Assembly (NCBI GenBank): GCA_037951105.1
Contig: JBAMJV010012357.1
Span: 1 to 64,000 of the forward strand
DNA from: Echinarachnius parma
Taxonomy: Eukaryota; Echinodermata; Echinoidea; Clypeasteroida; Echinarachniidae
Direction of reading: 5' to 3'
DNA: 64,000 bases
Under the pieces are notes generated by a model. That model ran no database searches. It worked only from the letters and a program-made list of their open reading frames with translations, and was not told the origin of the DNA. A program made the translations under genes and the position numbers. Shown here in pieces: positions 1-13,540 of this stretch (positions within the stretch are counted from its first letter, which is position 1; the number at the start of each line of letters is the position of its first letter).

Positions 1-127
1 CAAATTAATGCAATCAAAGGCAAACGTGCTCTTTTTGTGGAAGAGTGAATTATTTATGGAAAGGAGATTGAACCAAGGAGGTACTAGTGAACTCCTGTCG
101 AGGTATATAACACACTCAAAGGCAATG

Positions 128-136
128 GCTTAGCTA

Positions 137-175
<39 letters not shown>

Positions 176-440
176 GGTGGTGGGGCTGGGGCACATGCGA
201 CTGAAGGGCACGTGGCCCCAACAAATTTGACCAAAAAAATAACAGACATTAACATCAAGTATCTAAATAAGTACAGATATTTACATATGGTGTGCCCCAC
301 CAATAATTGTCAAATATTATTGCGTGCCCCCAACCCCGTAGCTACGACACTGCACAGGGTGACACCCCCCCCCCCCTCCCCACTCCAATAATTGTCAAAT
401 GATTGCGTACCCCCACCCCCGTAGCTACGACACTGCAGAG
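128..440. repeat. poly-G/poly-C-bearing repeat with GTAGCTACG ends
   Basis: ttagctacgggggg at left and ccccgtagctacgacactgc at 335-355 and 418-435. A homopolymer G run of about 45 lies at 139-172. Same class as the repeats at 5222, 58262 and 59450. Confidence 0.6.
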
Positions 441-885
441 GGTGACACCGCCCCCCCCCCCTCCCCCCCCCCCCCCCCCCCCGGCCCTTACGTGGCTGAC
501 CGTTCTGCATTCAAACTATGGAATGTTTACCATCGTGATTAAAAATATGGCTAAGCCTTGTCCGGTAAACATGTATTACTGTGAATGACATGCCGTCAAA
601 ACCGTCACCCAAAAGAATTCCCTATATTATTTTCTCCAACATATTCAAGTTATGATTCATGACCGTCAAGTCAGTGAATAATATATATATACATGATTTT
701 GACAAACCATAATTCAGCAATATTCGTTTATGGTAGCCTTTAAGAAATTGAAACACACCGTACAAACAAAGTGCAAAGTGATATTGGCAGACTCATTGCA
801 CTGACTTTGTACACATGCAGAGCTCTATAACTTTCCAGTGGATGATTACAAATCTGAACATTTCAATCCGAAAACAAAAACCCGT

Positions 886-1400
886 GCCCCCCGATATTTT
901 TTTGTGGGATAATGAAAAACTGACTGTCAAATTCGAAAGAACATACAATTTTAATGACAGAATAAACTTTATTAGATCAAAATCGGTTCAGAAACGGCTG
1001 AAATATCCATAAATATATTTTTATTCAAAATGATCTTCACCGGCAATCACCGGGCGATATTTAGACTTTTTTAGAAAAAAATTCAAAAATGATCGAAGAC
1101 TACTATGAAAAAAATCAGAATTTAAAAAGTCGTTGATGACATCTCTAATTGAATCATTATTTTAACAAACATTAAATGCACAATGTTGTATGAAAAAAGG
1201 TTAAAAACCAATGATTTTTTTTAAATAGCGCCCTCTTGAGTTGTAACGGCTCTTTTGAATGATAACAGGGGTTTTACTTAGTCGTTTGTAATTGTGTATA
1301 CTTTTCGAGCATGGTGAAGTTATAACTATTACTTTGTACCGTAATGGTGCCGGTTTTGGTTACTAAAGTTAAGTTTGACCAATACTCAACTATCCCTTTA
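886..1400. mobile_element. TTAAAGGGATAGTTGAG-family MITE, 5'-truncated copy
   Basis: Shares aatcggttcagaaacggctg and the right end AACTCAACTATCCCTTTA. It abuts the next copy head to tail with a shared palindromic junction near 1400. Confidence 0.75.
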
Positions 1401-1920
1401 AAGGGATAGTTGAGTTTTGGTAGAGAGGGCGCTAGACTACTTTTTTTTTTGTGAGGTAATGAAAAACTGAGTGTAAAATTTGAAAGAGAATAATATTTAA
1501 ATAATAAAATCATCTTTGTTTGATCAAAATCGGTTCAGAGACGGCTGAAATATCCATAAATATAACAATTTGTAATAAAGCTGGGGCCCCAGGTTTATTA
1601 GAGAATTTTGAACCAGCCGTTAAAAATTCAAAAAAATGCTTCCTCTTTTCAAAAGTTACAAAATAGGTCTTTAAATAGTTGTTGGTTATTTCTCACTACT
1701 TATTAATCACTACCATATTTCATGAGTGTTTAGAGAGCGCCCTCTTACGTTTTAACGGCTCTTTTTCAATGATAACATGATCTTTACTACGTCATTTGTA
1801 ATTTTGTGTTCCTTTCTAGTTATAACTATTAGTTTGTAATGTAATGATGCAGGTTTTGGTTACTAAAATTCAGTTTCACTAAAACTGTACTCTCCTTACC
1901 AGAACTCAACTATCCCTTTA
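1401..1920. mobile_element. TTAAAGGGATAGTTGAG-family MITE, intact copy
   Basis: Begins AAAGGGATAGTTGAGTTTTG and ends AACTCAACTATCCCTTTA. Internal landmarks are atcggttcagagacggctga and a stretch around gaaccagccgtt. No ORF of note. Confidence 0.85.
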
Positions 1921-2604
1921 ATGTACTTGGAGAGTAATACTATACCATAAGCATGGTAAACATGTACTAATGTCGTAATTATACGAGATATATGTTATTA
2001 TTGATTATCGATGGTTGTCAGTTAGTCTCGATTCTGACATCACTCTGCAACCCATTTAGAGTATATTTGTATAGTAAAATAGTATTGTAAAATAAAATAT
2101 ATACGTCCCTGAGGGCCAAAAACTTGAGTGGCCTTTATAAGCAGATAAGTAGGTTTAAACTATGTTGACTGTTGTATACATTATACACCAAGACCATTGC
2201 CAACATTTTATGCATAGCTGGAATATGTCGCATGAAAAGGTTAAAGGGAAATGTAAACTGATACATATTTGGCGCTAAGTTTGGTCAAGTATATAATACT
2301 CCTCGGTAATAATTGTTTGTTTGAGGTTAATGGACAAATTTGGCATTCTATTATATCGAATTTAGTGGTTATACCCGGAAATTAAAGGGCTAAAAGTGAT
2401 ATAAACAGTGGCGTAGGTACGGGGCACGAGGGGCTCCGGGGCACGTGCCCACCCACCCCCCCCCCCCCCCCCCACCCCCCAATGAAGGAAAATAAACAAT
2501 AACAGAAATGTAAGGGCCGTAAAATACATGTAATATAAAACAATATAAAGAGCGTGACCCTAGTCGGTCGCACCATTTACTATTGGATCACTGGATACAA
2601 TATA

Positions 2605-3135
2605 CAGGGTGGCCCAAGAAAAAACGGAACGGGGCACTTCCCAAAATATAGTACCATCATATTTATGTCCATTTGATAGGGTGTCTTTTTCAATGAAAAA
2701 CATTGCCAAGAACAGTAATTTTGGTCGTGTAGTTTTTGTTTTAGGACGCTGTGAGTGAGACCATGTCAGGTGCCTATTTTTGTCAATTTGTACCTAGTCA
2801 ATGCCAGTTAAATTGCACTCCCTGCCCGTAATACCATTCAACGAACACGCCCATTCTCTCGGCACCACGCTGAGTGCACACTAACAATGGCGCGCCTCGT
2901 TGAACGATATGAAAGGCGGTACGTGCGATCTATCAAGCACTGGCTCGGTAAAAATTGACAAAAAAGAGAACCTGACATGGTGTCACTCACAGCGTCCTAA
3001 AACAAAAACTACACGACCAAATTGACTGTTCTTGTATCGTTGTTCATTTGAAAAGACACCCTATCCGATGGACACAATACATTTGTTACTATAATTTGGG
3101 TAAGTGCCCCCGTCCGTTTTTTTTGGGCCACCCTG
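2605..3135. mobile_element. Tc1/mariner-like non-autonomous element, copy 1
   Basis: Ends CAGGGTGGCCCAAGAAAAAA and TTTTTTTTGGGCCACCCTG, flanked by TA on both sides. An internal reading MARLVERYERRYVRSIKHW followed soon by a stop resembles the start of a transposase; the rest is missing. Confidence 0.8.
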
Positions 3136-3579
3136 TATAGTGGGGGCAGTGTCACACCCAGTCTGTGGTTCTCCCACCCCTCTTTCAACGACAATATACA
3201 GGAGTATAACTATTTATTTATATGTAGGTAATTAAATAAAAAATAAGAGTCCAAATATACCTAACATGTAAAAGTGTAGGTTAATTACATCAATACTATT
3301 TTAATGATAGTATAATACTCTGCTGATACTACTACTACTACTGCAGAAACCAACAAGATTTCCACGGACAGGGGCGTATGTATAGATACACCCTTTTGCC
3401 GTACAAAATACGACGATAGTTATGCAATCGGGTAAAGAGGGCCCCCATATCTCAAAAACTTAAACTCCAGCACTTCTGAAATTTGGCCCAATGAAAATTT
3501 TGACCTCAAAAACCCCAAATATGCAATAAAAAAAGAGGCCTATTTTCGAGATACGCCTCTTTGCCAGACGACGGCGTGC

Positions 3580-3960
<381 letters not shown>

Positions 3961-4353
3961 ACGGTGTATTTTAAAGACTTATACAATTTTAACCCTAAGG
4001 AAGTGACCCTTCTATGTCCCTTATGCAAGTCCGGCTTTGATACATAATAAACCATTTGGAGTTAAAATACACCCTATAGTCACAAGTTTGTACACAGTGT
4101 TCAGACATACAGGGTCGCTTGAGGTAACTCTCCCTCAAGCATGTTGCAGCATCGCTAATCTTAGGTCACCCTCTGTTTGTTTAAATCTAATAATATCACA
4201 GCACGGCCCCTTAGTCTGTAATCGTGCTAATTATAGCTGTGTTATGAGAAAAGATGAGGGGCAGTTTCCTCTGAATCCGTCCCTTCCTCTTACTTACTCT
4301 TTATTTTCATTTTTGTATGTAGGCCAACGAGTTAGACTGGAGCTAGACTGGGG

Positions 4354-4355
4354 CT

Positions 4356-4449
<94 letters not shown>

Positions 4450-4453
4450 CAAA

Positions 4454-4487
<34 letters not shown>

Positions 4488-4488
4488 G

Positions 4489-4564
<76 letters not shown>

Positions 4565-4590
4565 TAACCAATCAATCAATCAATCAATAC
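4354..4590. repeat. (TCAA)n microsatellite
   Basis: About 235 bp of TCAA units. The open frame across it (INQS repeats) is a by-product, not a gene. The unit follows a 3'-UTR-like stretch (4100-4350), perhaps the tail of a LINE; no reverse-transcriptase sequence is visible. Confidence 0.95.
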
Positions 4591-5221
4591 ATACAAAATG
4601 ATTGTGTAGCTTAAGAAACAGAAATTACTCATTGTTATTTAGTGTAGGCATGGTTAGTTAGAAAGTTTAATTCTAATAATCCAATATATAATCCAAAATA
4701 TGTTAATTTGCTGGCAACTTATAGGCAGAGGCAAAGAAACTTTAAAGAATACCCGAAAGTGGACTTACCGTCCTCAGTTGTAATTCGCGATGTCAGAGTA
4801 GCTATTGACTGCTTGTAGTTGTAGTCCTCGTCTCGACATGCAGTATCCTACTTCCTGGACATCTTATCCAGAATTACTGTATGATTCCTTCGAAATGCAA
4901 TGACGTATAGTTGCGAATAAATGTCGATATACTCTGCGTGTAGTTTATACGATTCCTAGAAATGAGACATGATAAATTATTCTTGTCATATGAATTATAA
5001 TTCCACCGTGACTATAATATTATAAAGATCCATGTTCAATATCCATGCAGGGGCTGCAACTCGGCTCATAAATCTACTGAGTATATATTGTACCGCTCGA
5101 TTGAACAACGACAAAGCCGTAAGACAGTCAGTGAACATCAAGGTTATAGATCTCTAACTCGTGCGAACCCATCCCCGCAATCCGATCCACTCGCATCAAG
5201 GTCCTGTATAGAGAAAACGGG

Positions 5222-5428
5222 CAGGGGCGTAGGCTAAGCTAATGAAGGCATGGGGGAAAGTCCCTCCTTGCCGGCCCCCCCCCCCCCCCCCCAATATTTG
5301 AAAGAACATAAGTGGGAAATACGCTTTATGTAACACATACATTTAATACACTAGGCCTATGCTCTCAATACTTCGCGCGCCCTCTCCCCCGCCCCCAAAT
5401 CAGCCTGACTAAGCTAGCTACGCCACTG
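5222..5428. mobile_element. CAGKGGCGTAG-type MITE with C-run
   Basis: Ends caggggcgtaggctaagct and agctagctacgccactg. The interior has a 20-base C run. Confidence 0.7.
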
Positions 5429-5911
5429 CTTACGGTGACGCTTTGACATTTGAAGGGCAAAATGACCCGTTTTTTGTAATGATTTCCAAAAAGTTTTATC
5501 AGAATTTTCAATTTGTTATGACATACCATAAAATGAATACATCTATTTCGTTGAAAAATAAAAAGAAGTTGTATCATTTCCTTCATACATTAGCGGTAAT
5601 AGATGACTGTTACGCGTGGGCGAACCCTTTCAATATTGGGCACTGACTTTTGTTTGATTTGTATATTTTTATAGAACACTCGAATCTTATAAAAAATGAT
5701 ATCATTTACGCGGTATGCGGGCTTCTGTATAGAGTGGAAAGGATGAGTACAGATTTAACCCCTTGCCTACGGGAACCGAGTGGGCTATGTAATATCGTAG
5801 GGAACAGCAAGTTTCAAACCATCTGATACTGATAAACAGGAGCTAGATCCGGGTTAGCTGGAACTTGGAAGTGGTGCTTGGATATCCATATAAAGTGAAC
5901 TGTATACTGCC

Positions 5912-6134
5912 CTAATCTGAAAAAGGAAGCAACTGACAATTGGTAGTTTCTTGTAAATGAGGATTTTTATGATGATATGTGTGCAGCTACTTCCTTTTGA
6001 CCTATTAGTATTAAAAATGGATTGTAAGGTGACTTTAATTTGTTCACCATTGTGTAGAGCATATCTCAATTACCCCCAAAACAAGTAAAAAGACTATCTA
6101 TAAAATTGTCAGTTGCTTCCTTTTGTCAGATTAG
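5912..6134. mobile_element. foldback element, about 220 bp
   Basis: Arms ctaatctgaaaaaggaagca and its inverse near 6105-6134 (tgcttccttttgtcagatta). Confidence 0.75.
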
Positions 6135-6235
6135 TGTATCATGTTGACTTTTGGCAAATATACTGTATAGCCTATAGCATGTAAGTAATATAGCGAAAAT
6201 AATATCTGGTGTGAGGGCAGTAGTGAATTATATAA

Positions 6236-6446
6236 GTAACTGGATGAAAGAAAATCCTGCACTTGTGGGTAAACATAAACATTTAGATTTTCAAGCCATG
6301 AGAGAGGCCTAGCTCATCACAAGCTTAAATTTGATGCAATCTTCTTAGAAATCGGACAATATTGGCAAAGATATGATTGTCCTAATTTTACAATAAAATA
6401 ATAGCCTACAAGTGCAGGGTTTTGCTATACTATTATCCAGTCATTA
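6236..6446. mobile_element. foldback element, about 210 bp
   Basis: Inverted arms share aactggat and atcctgcacttgtgggt at left, and acaagtgcaggg and atccagtcat at right. Confidence 0.65.
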
Positions 6447-7309
6447 TAATAAGGAATGTGTCTGCGAGGGGACGCATTATATTTATTGTATAGTTCTTTC
6501 ATTCAAAGGTTAAAGGTCTTTCAAATCATGCTTTTTATAAACCGTTTGTAAAGCACGAATTGAAAGACATTGAAAAGACATTGAAAGACATGTCCATGCA
6601 GTTGCGAACAGAACCCAAGTATGTGTTATACAAAAGAATTAGAAACCCATTACAGGGATAGTGTGGACTTTGTCAGTTTCCGACTAAGATGACTCTTGGG
6701 TTAATTTGTGTCAATTATAAAATGCAACAAAATATCTGAGAATAGCAAGTATGTATTAAACAAAATTGTTTGAGTACTAAAACGCCTCCAGAACGTACTT
6801 CACAAAAGGTTTGATGTTGAACGGTCTGTTAATATTGTAACCCCAATCATTTTCAACTGTAACATTTTTATAACCGAACCCCATAATAAAGAACATGTGG
6901 TATGCCAAACTACTGTACTATTTATTTCATTATACATGTTCTAGTCCCGACCAGTTTTTAGGAAAGCGCCCTCAGACATATCTGCAGGACAGGGAATTTA
7001 GTCCTCTATAATGGCATGAATTGCGATTTTATTTACGGAAGTATTTGGAGGCAGAAGGTTTAATCTGTTCTTACACTTGGGTATTCTTATTAAAACAAAC
7101 AAAGTTATATAGGTACGGCAACTTAGGCTATTTTAATGGACTTTTGTCAGTTGAAGTCTTATTCATTTTGCATGAAATATCATAATTTAATAATTATTTA
7201 AGCACTTAGAGGCTCTTTGCAATATGCGCTATATAAATGTATATTAATTTTAAATTATTATTATTATTAAATAGAATATAGTTTATTATAACACTTTGTG
7301 TTATAACAC

Positions 7310-7350
7310 ACCAACATACACACGAACACACACGCATGCATGTATGCAAG

Positions 7351-7382
<32 letters not shown>

Positions 7383-7575
7383 TTCTTGTAAGAGCCTTCA
7401 ATCTGGGATATGGTTTTTTCAATGTTATAAACACCTTCAAACGGGGATATGCCCGTTTGTTTAATGATGTTTGGCTTGTCCCTGGTTTGCTGGTGTGTAA
7501 ACATGGCAATATGCCCAATTTGTGGGTTTAAAAATACACACACATTCACTTGCATACACACACACACACTTATAC
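7310..7575. repeat. (AC)n microsatellites in a repeat with gggatatg motifs
   Basis: AC runs at 7350-7382 and 7540-7570. Around them gggatatggttttttc and cggggatatgcccg recur, also at 7690. Confidence 0.85.
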
Positions 7576-7599
7576 ACCCACTATGTAAAAAAACGTGCA

Positions 7600-9200
7600 A
7601 AACGGGCATATAAGGGATATCCTTAAAAAATATCCTTAAAAAATCCTAGTACCATACAGTACAGCCCTTAAGCACTATACCCCCCTGTTCGGAAACCGGG
7701 GATATGCCCGGTTTCTGGAATATCCCTGTTTTGCCGGTGTTTAAACTTGTGTGTATCCCCGATTCGTTAATAGAGGCTAGTTTGTGTACACTATTACACT
7801 GACATAGCAGTAATGCGTAATACGCACTGTGCGCAAGTCATTCACAGGATGGCTGCATATATCTGAAATGAGTGTAGCCTCAAAGTTGTGTTAATTTTGT
7901 TTTTAATGATTTTTATATGTGAAAATTTACCGTAACATAATTTTTTTGTTTACTCCTTCCTGCCATGCAAGAAAAACATAAGAAACAAGCAAGGAAACAA
8001 TGATTAAAAGAAACACACAAAACACACTGTTGTCGTTTTTTGGTGATATTCATTTTAATAAAAAATGTTGTAACTTCATAAAACTATCAGAAGTAACTTG
8101 ATAAGTGCACCACATTATATAACTACTCGAACCACTAATTTATTAAAAAAGACACATACTTTTTTATTTGTTTTATTTTACAAATCCTATAGCTCCACAT
8201 CTTTTTCAGCCAGCAATGCAACAAGAAAATGATGGTGCAAACAATATTAGAAAGGTAACTGAAATTGATAATAACTCATATCTAAAACAAAACATCAGAC
8301 AATTAGAATATTCCTCACACAAGAATGAGGGTTTGAAATGCAAGTTCTGACCACATTTAAAAACGTGAAAATATTACATTTTAACAAAATCTCATTGCAT
8401 GTAGTAAAAAAACAACAGACTTATACTGTCAAACAACAGGCAAGCTACATGATTGGTTCACATGTAGTCGTGTTCTCGCTTTTAGCATTACAATTATTTT
8501 AAATAATAGTTACTGTACATGTCTGTATAACTAAAACTCAAACATAGAAATAAAATATAAACTATACAAATTGCACAATGTTTCATAACAAAAAAACAAC
8601 GACAGCAAATCAAAAACACAAAATAATAGATATAGCTGCACTGGCAGCTTATTTCTCCCTACTACCGGCCTATGTACAAATTGGCAATGCACAATCGCTA
8701 TGATCATTAGAAAAATCAGTAAAAAAGATAGACAGTCGGGCCTCAGATGTAGTTAAGTGAGCTATGTTATATAGCTTTTCCAACTCAGTATGTTTATGTA
8801 ATTTCACTCAATATTTATTTGTATAGTGTTGCAAACGTGTACCATCATAAACAAAATACAGAATTACAAGACAAAATATTGAGTGGAAAACCAGACAGCT
8901 TTGATATTACGTACACAGCTTGCTTAACTACACCTTAATTAAGCCCATGTGTCTATTTCTTTGTCTTTGCATTATCAATTTCAATGATCAAAGCGGTTCT
9001 GAGTATTGCCAATTGTCGTATGAAGGATATGAGCTATGAAGTTTGTCTTACAAAGTTCCACATCCCATTGCGAGTGATTATTTTTTTTACAATATAACAA
9101 ACTGAGAAAATGATGATTTAGAGACAGACTGGTGAGAAACAACATGACAACTTGACAACAGCAAACACATGGAAGAGCTTTGATGTATTGTAGGCTTCCT
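7600..9200. other. downstream intergenic DNA, no gene seen
   Basis: AT-rich, short open frames only, with no family match. The 3' UTR of the integrin could extend into the region below 13478, but no convincing poly(A) signal was fixed. Confidence 0.5.
8748..8932. mobile_element. imperfect foldback, about 185 bp
   Basis: Left gtagttaagtgagctatg is roughly inverse to cacagcttgcttaactac at right. Inner ctcaatattt and aaatattgag also pair. Confidence 0.55.
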
Positions 9201-9516
9201 GGGGGTGTTTCACAAAGATCCCAAGTCAAACTTAACACTAAGTTGGACTTACAAACTATGTAAAGCCATCCGTTTCTTAGTAAAATTGTTAAACAAGTTC
9301 TTTAAACAGGCCTACAACCTTGATCAAAATCATTAACATCATTTTTCATCAAAGAGACTTCAAGTAATATTGATGTTAGATTTTGTGGAAAGTTTCTAAT
9401 ATTTTTGCATTTGGGCTCTTGAATTTGTTTAATTCCGAGGCTACAAATGGCTTTCCATAATTCTTAAGTCCAACTTAGTGTTAAGTTCGACTTGGGATCT
9501 TTGTGAAACACCCCCC
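9201..9516. mobile_element. GGGGGTGTTTCACAAAG-family MITE
   Basis: Inverted ends GGGGGTGTTTCACAAAGATC and GATCTTTGTGAAACACCCCC, with an inner repeat around AACTTAACACTAAGTTGGAC. One of five copies in the window; about 316 bp. Confidence 0.88.
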
Positions 9517-10075
9517 TGCCTATAACAATAACACATTTTTACAACAACAAAAAGAATAAAAGCACATAAAGCATGGGTGAGTGACACAAATTAACGCTAG
9601 GCAATATAAGTTAGAATAAAAATAATTTGATACAATAAGGAGTAGGACCAATAACCATGGGCATTAGATAATTCAATCAAAATTATCATGATTAGTTGAT
9701 TATATTTACATCACATCTATACATACTAGAAGCTCGATTTAAAATCAAATTTCTAATTTAAGTTATATACCAAAGGCAAAACATTTGCTTTAAAAGTGGC
9801 ATTTGATAACGAATATCAAGAAAAGTGTGCAGCATCAGCAGAAGTCCTCAAGTATTTGAGACTACCTGAAATTGTAAGAATTGTGGTAAACTATCAATTG
9901 CCTCCGTAATGTTAGTTTGATTTATATCTCACCTATATTATATAATATTCTTTAAAAGAAACATGTATTTGCAACATTTAAGGAACAACAAATGGGGAAA
10001 TGTTCTGCATGAGGAAAGGTTGAGAAAGAGAAGGGGGCTCAGTTACTTTGTACTTCTGAGATAATCATGTTTAAA

Positions 10076-10381
10076 GGGTACCACCACCCAAAAATAATAT
10101 TCTTATAAATGAAAAGTAACATCCTTAGTTGTCCATTCCATCAACAAGTTCAGAAAAATATGTTTCCAGAAAAACAAAACATATATAAATGGAAAACGCC
10201 TCACCATTCTAAAGCATGCGTTCATGGGTCTGCATGTAGGAAGACTACCTTTGTCCAGAGCGAACGAATCGTCCGGGATTCTATTGTCTCCAAACGTACG
10301 CGTGAATAGAATCGGCGCACTCGCAAATGTTTGGCGCGTACGGAACCATGAAATAATAATGGTTCTGTAAGTGGTGGTAAT
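10076..10381. mobile_element. GGGTACCACCACC-family MITE
   Basis: Left end gggtaccaccaccc; right end gtggtggtaa. Contains attccatcaacaagttcaga. A truncated relative lies at 16776-16973 beside exon 21. Confidence 0.75.
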
Positions 10382-11108
10382 TAATTGCATTGTTTATACA
10401 TTGAATTATACAACCCTTTGCAAAATGTTGGGTATATCTATTATTTTTATATCACAAAACGGTATCAAAACATATAATTATGTGTTAATTGTTCTTCGCC
10501 CGGTGGTCCCCTTTAAATTTTGGGACCCTTGTAGAAACCCAGTTTAGCTTTGTTTATAATTGATATATATTCCCAACATTACGTTAGAAATGATTTATTA
10601 CCATCTTAACAATTTTCATCACATAGAGAGGGTCCGACCTACATGGCGTGCAAAGCCCAATTTAGCAAAAAATTGACTTAACGCCCTTCTGAATCTCACC
10701 TGACGACGTTCAAGGAAAATGTCACAAATCAAGAGGAATGATATCATGATATTCACAATTATTATATGCAAACATAGGACTGACAGTATAAACAGTGTTC
10801 TGATAATACTATTACTTTGTCAAGGCAAAATTTAAATTACATGATCTAAACATTTATAATCAAGCTTAGAAAACAGTGTCCAAAATTTGTTAAGAAATAT
10901 ACATGTGTGCATATTAATATACATCAAAACATATCAATATGCATAAAAACATCACCCGCTTAAAATACGAGCTTAGAATTACTTCTTTTTTCCTGCACAG
11001 AAAATTGTTCCTAGTTAATAAATAAACAGAACATACAACTACAATGACTAGTTTTTACTTCTACAAATAGTACTTTCTTTCGATCATGGATGGGCTTTGA
11101 TTTATGCA

Positions 11109-11420
11109 GGGGGTGTTTTATAAAGATTATAAGTTGAATTAAACTCTAAGTTGGACTAAAACATTATGGAAAGCTGCTAGTTTCTTTGAAAAATGTTGAA
11201 AAGTTATTTTTAAAGGTATAAATTGTTGATTCAAATTAAGATAATATGTTCAATTATCAAGGAGAGTCCATAATCTTGATGTGAAATTTATGGAAATCTA
11301 AAATACTTGCATTCTTGCTTTTGAATATGTTTTTTATTCCAAGGCATCAAATGGCTTTCCATAATAGTTAGGTCCAACTTAAGGTTAAGTTCAACTTAGA
11401 ATCTTTGTGAAACACCCCCC
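11109..11420. mobile_element. GGGGGTGTTTCACAAAG-family MITE
   Basis: Second copy, with ends gggggtgttttataaagatt and aatctttgtgaaacacc. Interior matches the other copies (aatggctttccataat). Confidence 0.85.
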
Positions 11421-13060
11421 AGGAATATCTTTTCTTCAGGGGGATTTGACAATTTTACGGGGCAATATCCCCCCGAACAAACAAATTCCTTCAACAATCA
11501 ACGCCCACGAATTTGAAACTATCATCACTATACAATTTTTTTAGAAATTCTTCAGAAGCATACATCCATAGAAAAAATACAATTCAAAGACAATAATTAC
11601 ACATTATGTACACAGTTTTTTTCCCAAACATTTACTTTGTTTATCTTATCCCAAGTAGTTAAAACGATAAGAAGAGTGGCATATCTGCTCTCTTTCTTAT
11701 TCAGAATTTTAAAAATTGCCAAATCGTTATTTAAATAAAATCCAACAGCCATATTAACAAGTAGGCCTAATACAAACATCAATTCAAATTCATTTGTAAT
11801 GAAGAGTGGATTTACAATAGTTGTATTAAATAATAAAGAAACACATCATTTTGTAAATCGTAAAACTCCACTCTACTTATTTGTTCTTCATCAAAATTAT
11901 TATAATTATGGTATTTTAGTGAAATATAGACAAATTATACCATTCCCCAGAAATAGAGAGCTCTTTATAAACTATTACAAATTTACATTATTTATGAAAC
12001 TTTATAAGGAAACATAAACTTATTATGTTATGAGAAGTATTCTTTTTATATTAATAAGTGAAAGAATTATTCAAATATAATAAAATACAAATTGTAGTAA
12101 AAAAGTAAATAAGGAAAGAATTTTCTTCTGAGAAAGCCATGAGCCGCGTACACTAAAGTCGTGTGAAAGTCGAAACAAAAATGTTTTAATTCGTTGAAAT
12201 TACCTTCTGAATGGTACAATCAAATAAGTGGGTGATAAAAAGTGAGAATAACATTTGGTTTCACAGATCATCGTCTTTTAAACACAAAATTTTCCAGTTT
12301 AATGAAAGGTTTACTGTGAGGATATAACCACACATATCGAGAGAAAGGAAACACATTGATGTGGATGGTCTTTATAAAGAATGGCCCATGTCATGAGAGA
12401 TTTCAAAGAAAGAGCATTGAGAAGAGAGCTTGGTCAGATGTGATGGCGTAAAGGAACTAGAGGTGTAAATTACTAAACACTAAAATTGATTTTAGCATCT
12501 TTTTAATCACAAAACATCGATCCTAAAATCGATTTTAGTGTTCAGTGAAACATCCTGCAGAATCACAGGAAGAAGATAACTGCAGATAATAATTGGTCTC
12601 CTAGATGATAGATCTTATCATCTTAGAGCTTTGGACTACTAGGCTGCAGTTACAGTAACATAATGAATTGTTGAATGTCAGTTAGTCTAACTCTACTTGG
12701 TCTATATCTCATTTTGGGCTACATCTCATTCGGTCTAGTATATGATGCCCCAAACTGGATAAACTTCCCCAGCCTCCAGTCTTAGACCAAACCCTATCCA
12801 TAATAATGTCAACGAATACCCCTAACTCTAATCCCTAAGCCCTAATCATCTAAATTTTGAATTTTCTACTAGATGAAATAAGACATAGACTAGATGGGTG
12901 TGGATCAAGTGAGAGACAACCTAATCATTCTCGGTCTGAAATGTTAGTGAATAATAATGCACATGTCCAAATGATTGTAAATATAGTTTGAGGTGAAAGC
13001 GACCTTACGCTACACGATCCAACTGTCACACAACCATTTTAGCTCTTCCTGTACAACTGG
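11421..13060. other. AT-rich DNA just downstream of the integrin stop region
   Basis: Apart from the palindrome at 12475 no repeat or gene was recognised. The integrin 3' UTR probably occupies some of 13477 downward. Confidence 0.4.
12475..12542. repeat. short palindrome
   Basis: aacactaaaattgattttag pairs with ctaaaatcgattttagtgtt around a 27-bp loop. Confidence 0.75.
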
Positions 13061-13061
13061 G

Positions 13062-13135
13062 GAGCATAGTGGCTTAGCGCTTAGATTGTCGCCTCGTGCA
13101 CGGGGGTCCCAGGTTCGAAACCTGACTGGGTCATA
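13062..13135 (+). repeat. tRNA-derived SINE head
   Basis: An A-box-like tagtggcttagcgcttag and a perfect B box ggttcgaaacc at 13112-13122 are spaced as in tRNA. The 5' end does not pair with the 3' end as an acceptor stem, so this is not a functional tRNA. The SINE body probably continues to about 13260. Confidence 0.75.
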
Positions 13136-13477
13136 CCAAAGACTTCAAAATTAATGTACCTTCTGCTTTCTAGCCAGGCTTTCAGCATTTGTAGAATGAA
13201 AAAGGGAAAATGAAACACACTGATTGAGTTACCAGATGGCTAGAACCTCTATGCTGTAGAGAAGTCATATCGTTGCAAAATCATGAATGCTGTTAGCAGC
13301 ACAGTCGTATGACAGTCGTATGACAGTCGGATAGTGGCAACATTTCGTAGTGTATGGTAGCTTTCATGTTGCAGCAGCAGGATAGTTAATTAAACATACC
13401 CGTCGGATTCTCGGGGATTGCATGGATCAAACCGCTTTAATTTTGTTTCCTTGTTTGGTATTACACAGTTCTGGGGG

Positions 13478-13540
13478 TTATTTTCCGTAGACGGGGTTCT
13501 GGTAGTGGGTAGTCGACGACTTGTAGATCGGATTGTCCGA
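13478..13540 (-). CDS. ITGB: integrin beta exon 23: cytoplasmic tail and stop
   Basis: 63 bp, residues 771-790 plus TAA at 13480-13478. Encodes [24 protein letters not shown] binds talin or PTB-domain proteins, and NPVY with the Ser/Thr run before it matches the kindlin site in known integrins. Acceptor ctgcag. The ending resembles the conserved NP-x-Y-x-G-K terminus of the family. Confidence 0.96.
   Translation of the reverse strand, partial: SDNPIYKSSTTHYQNPVYGK

Noticed and set aside
4037..4567. 176-codon ORF with INQS repeats
   Set aside because: The frame is open only because TCAA repeats lack stops in all phases; upstream part has no family features.
7267..7609. Cysteine/valine-rich ORFs
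   Set aside because: AC microsatellite read in several frames.
13062..13135. Possible functional tRNA gene
   Set aside because: B box is perfect, but the 5' and 3' ends do not pair as an acceptor stem; a SINE head explains it better.
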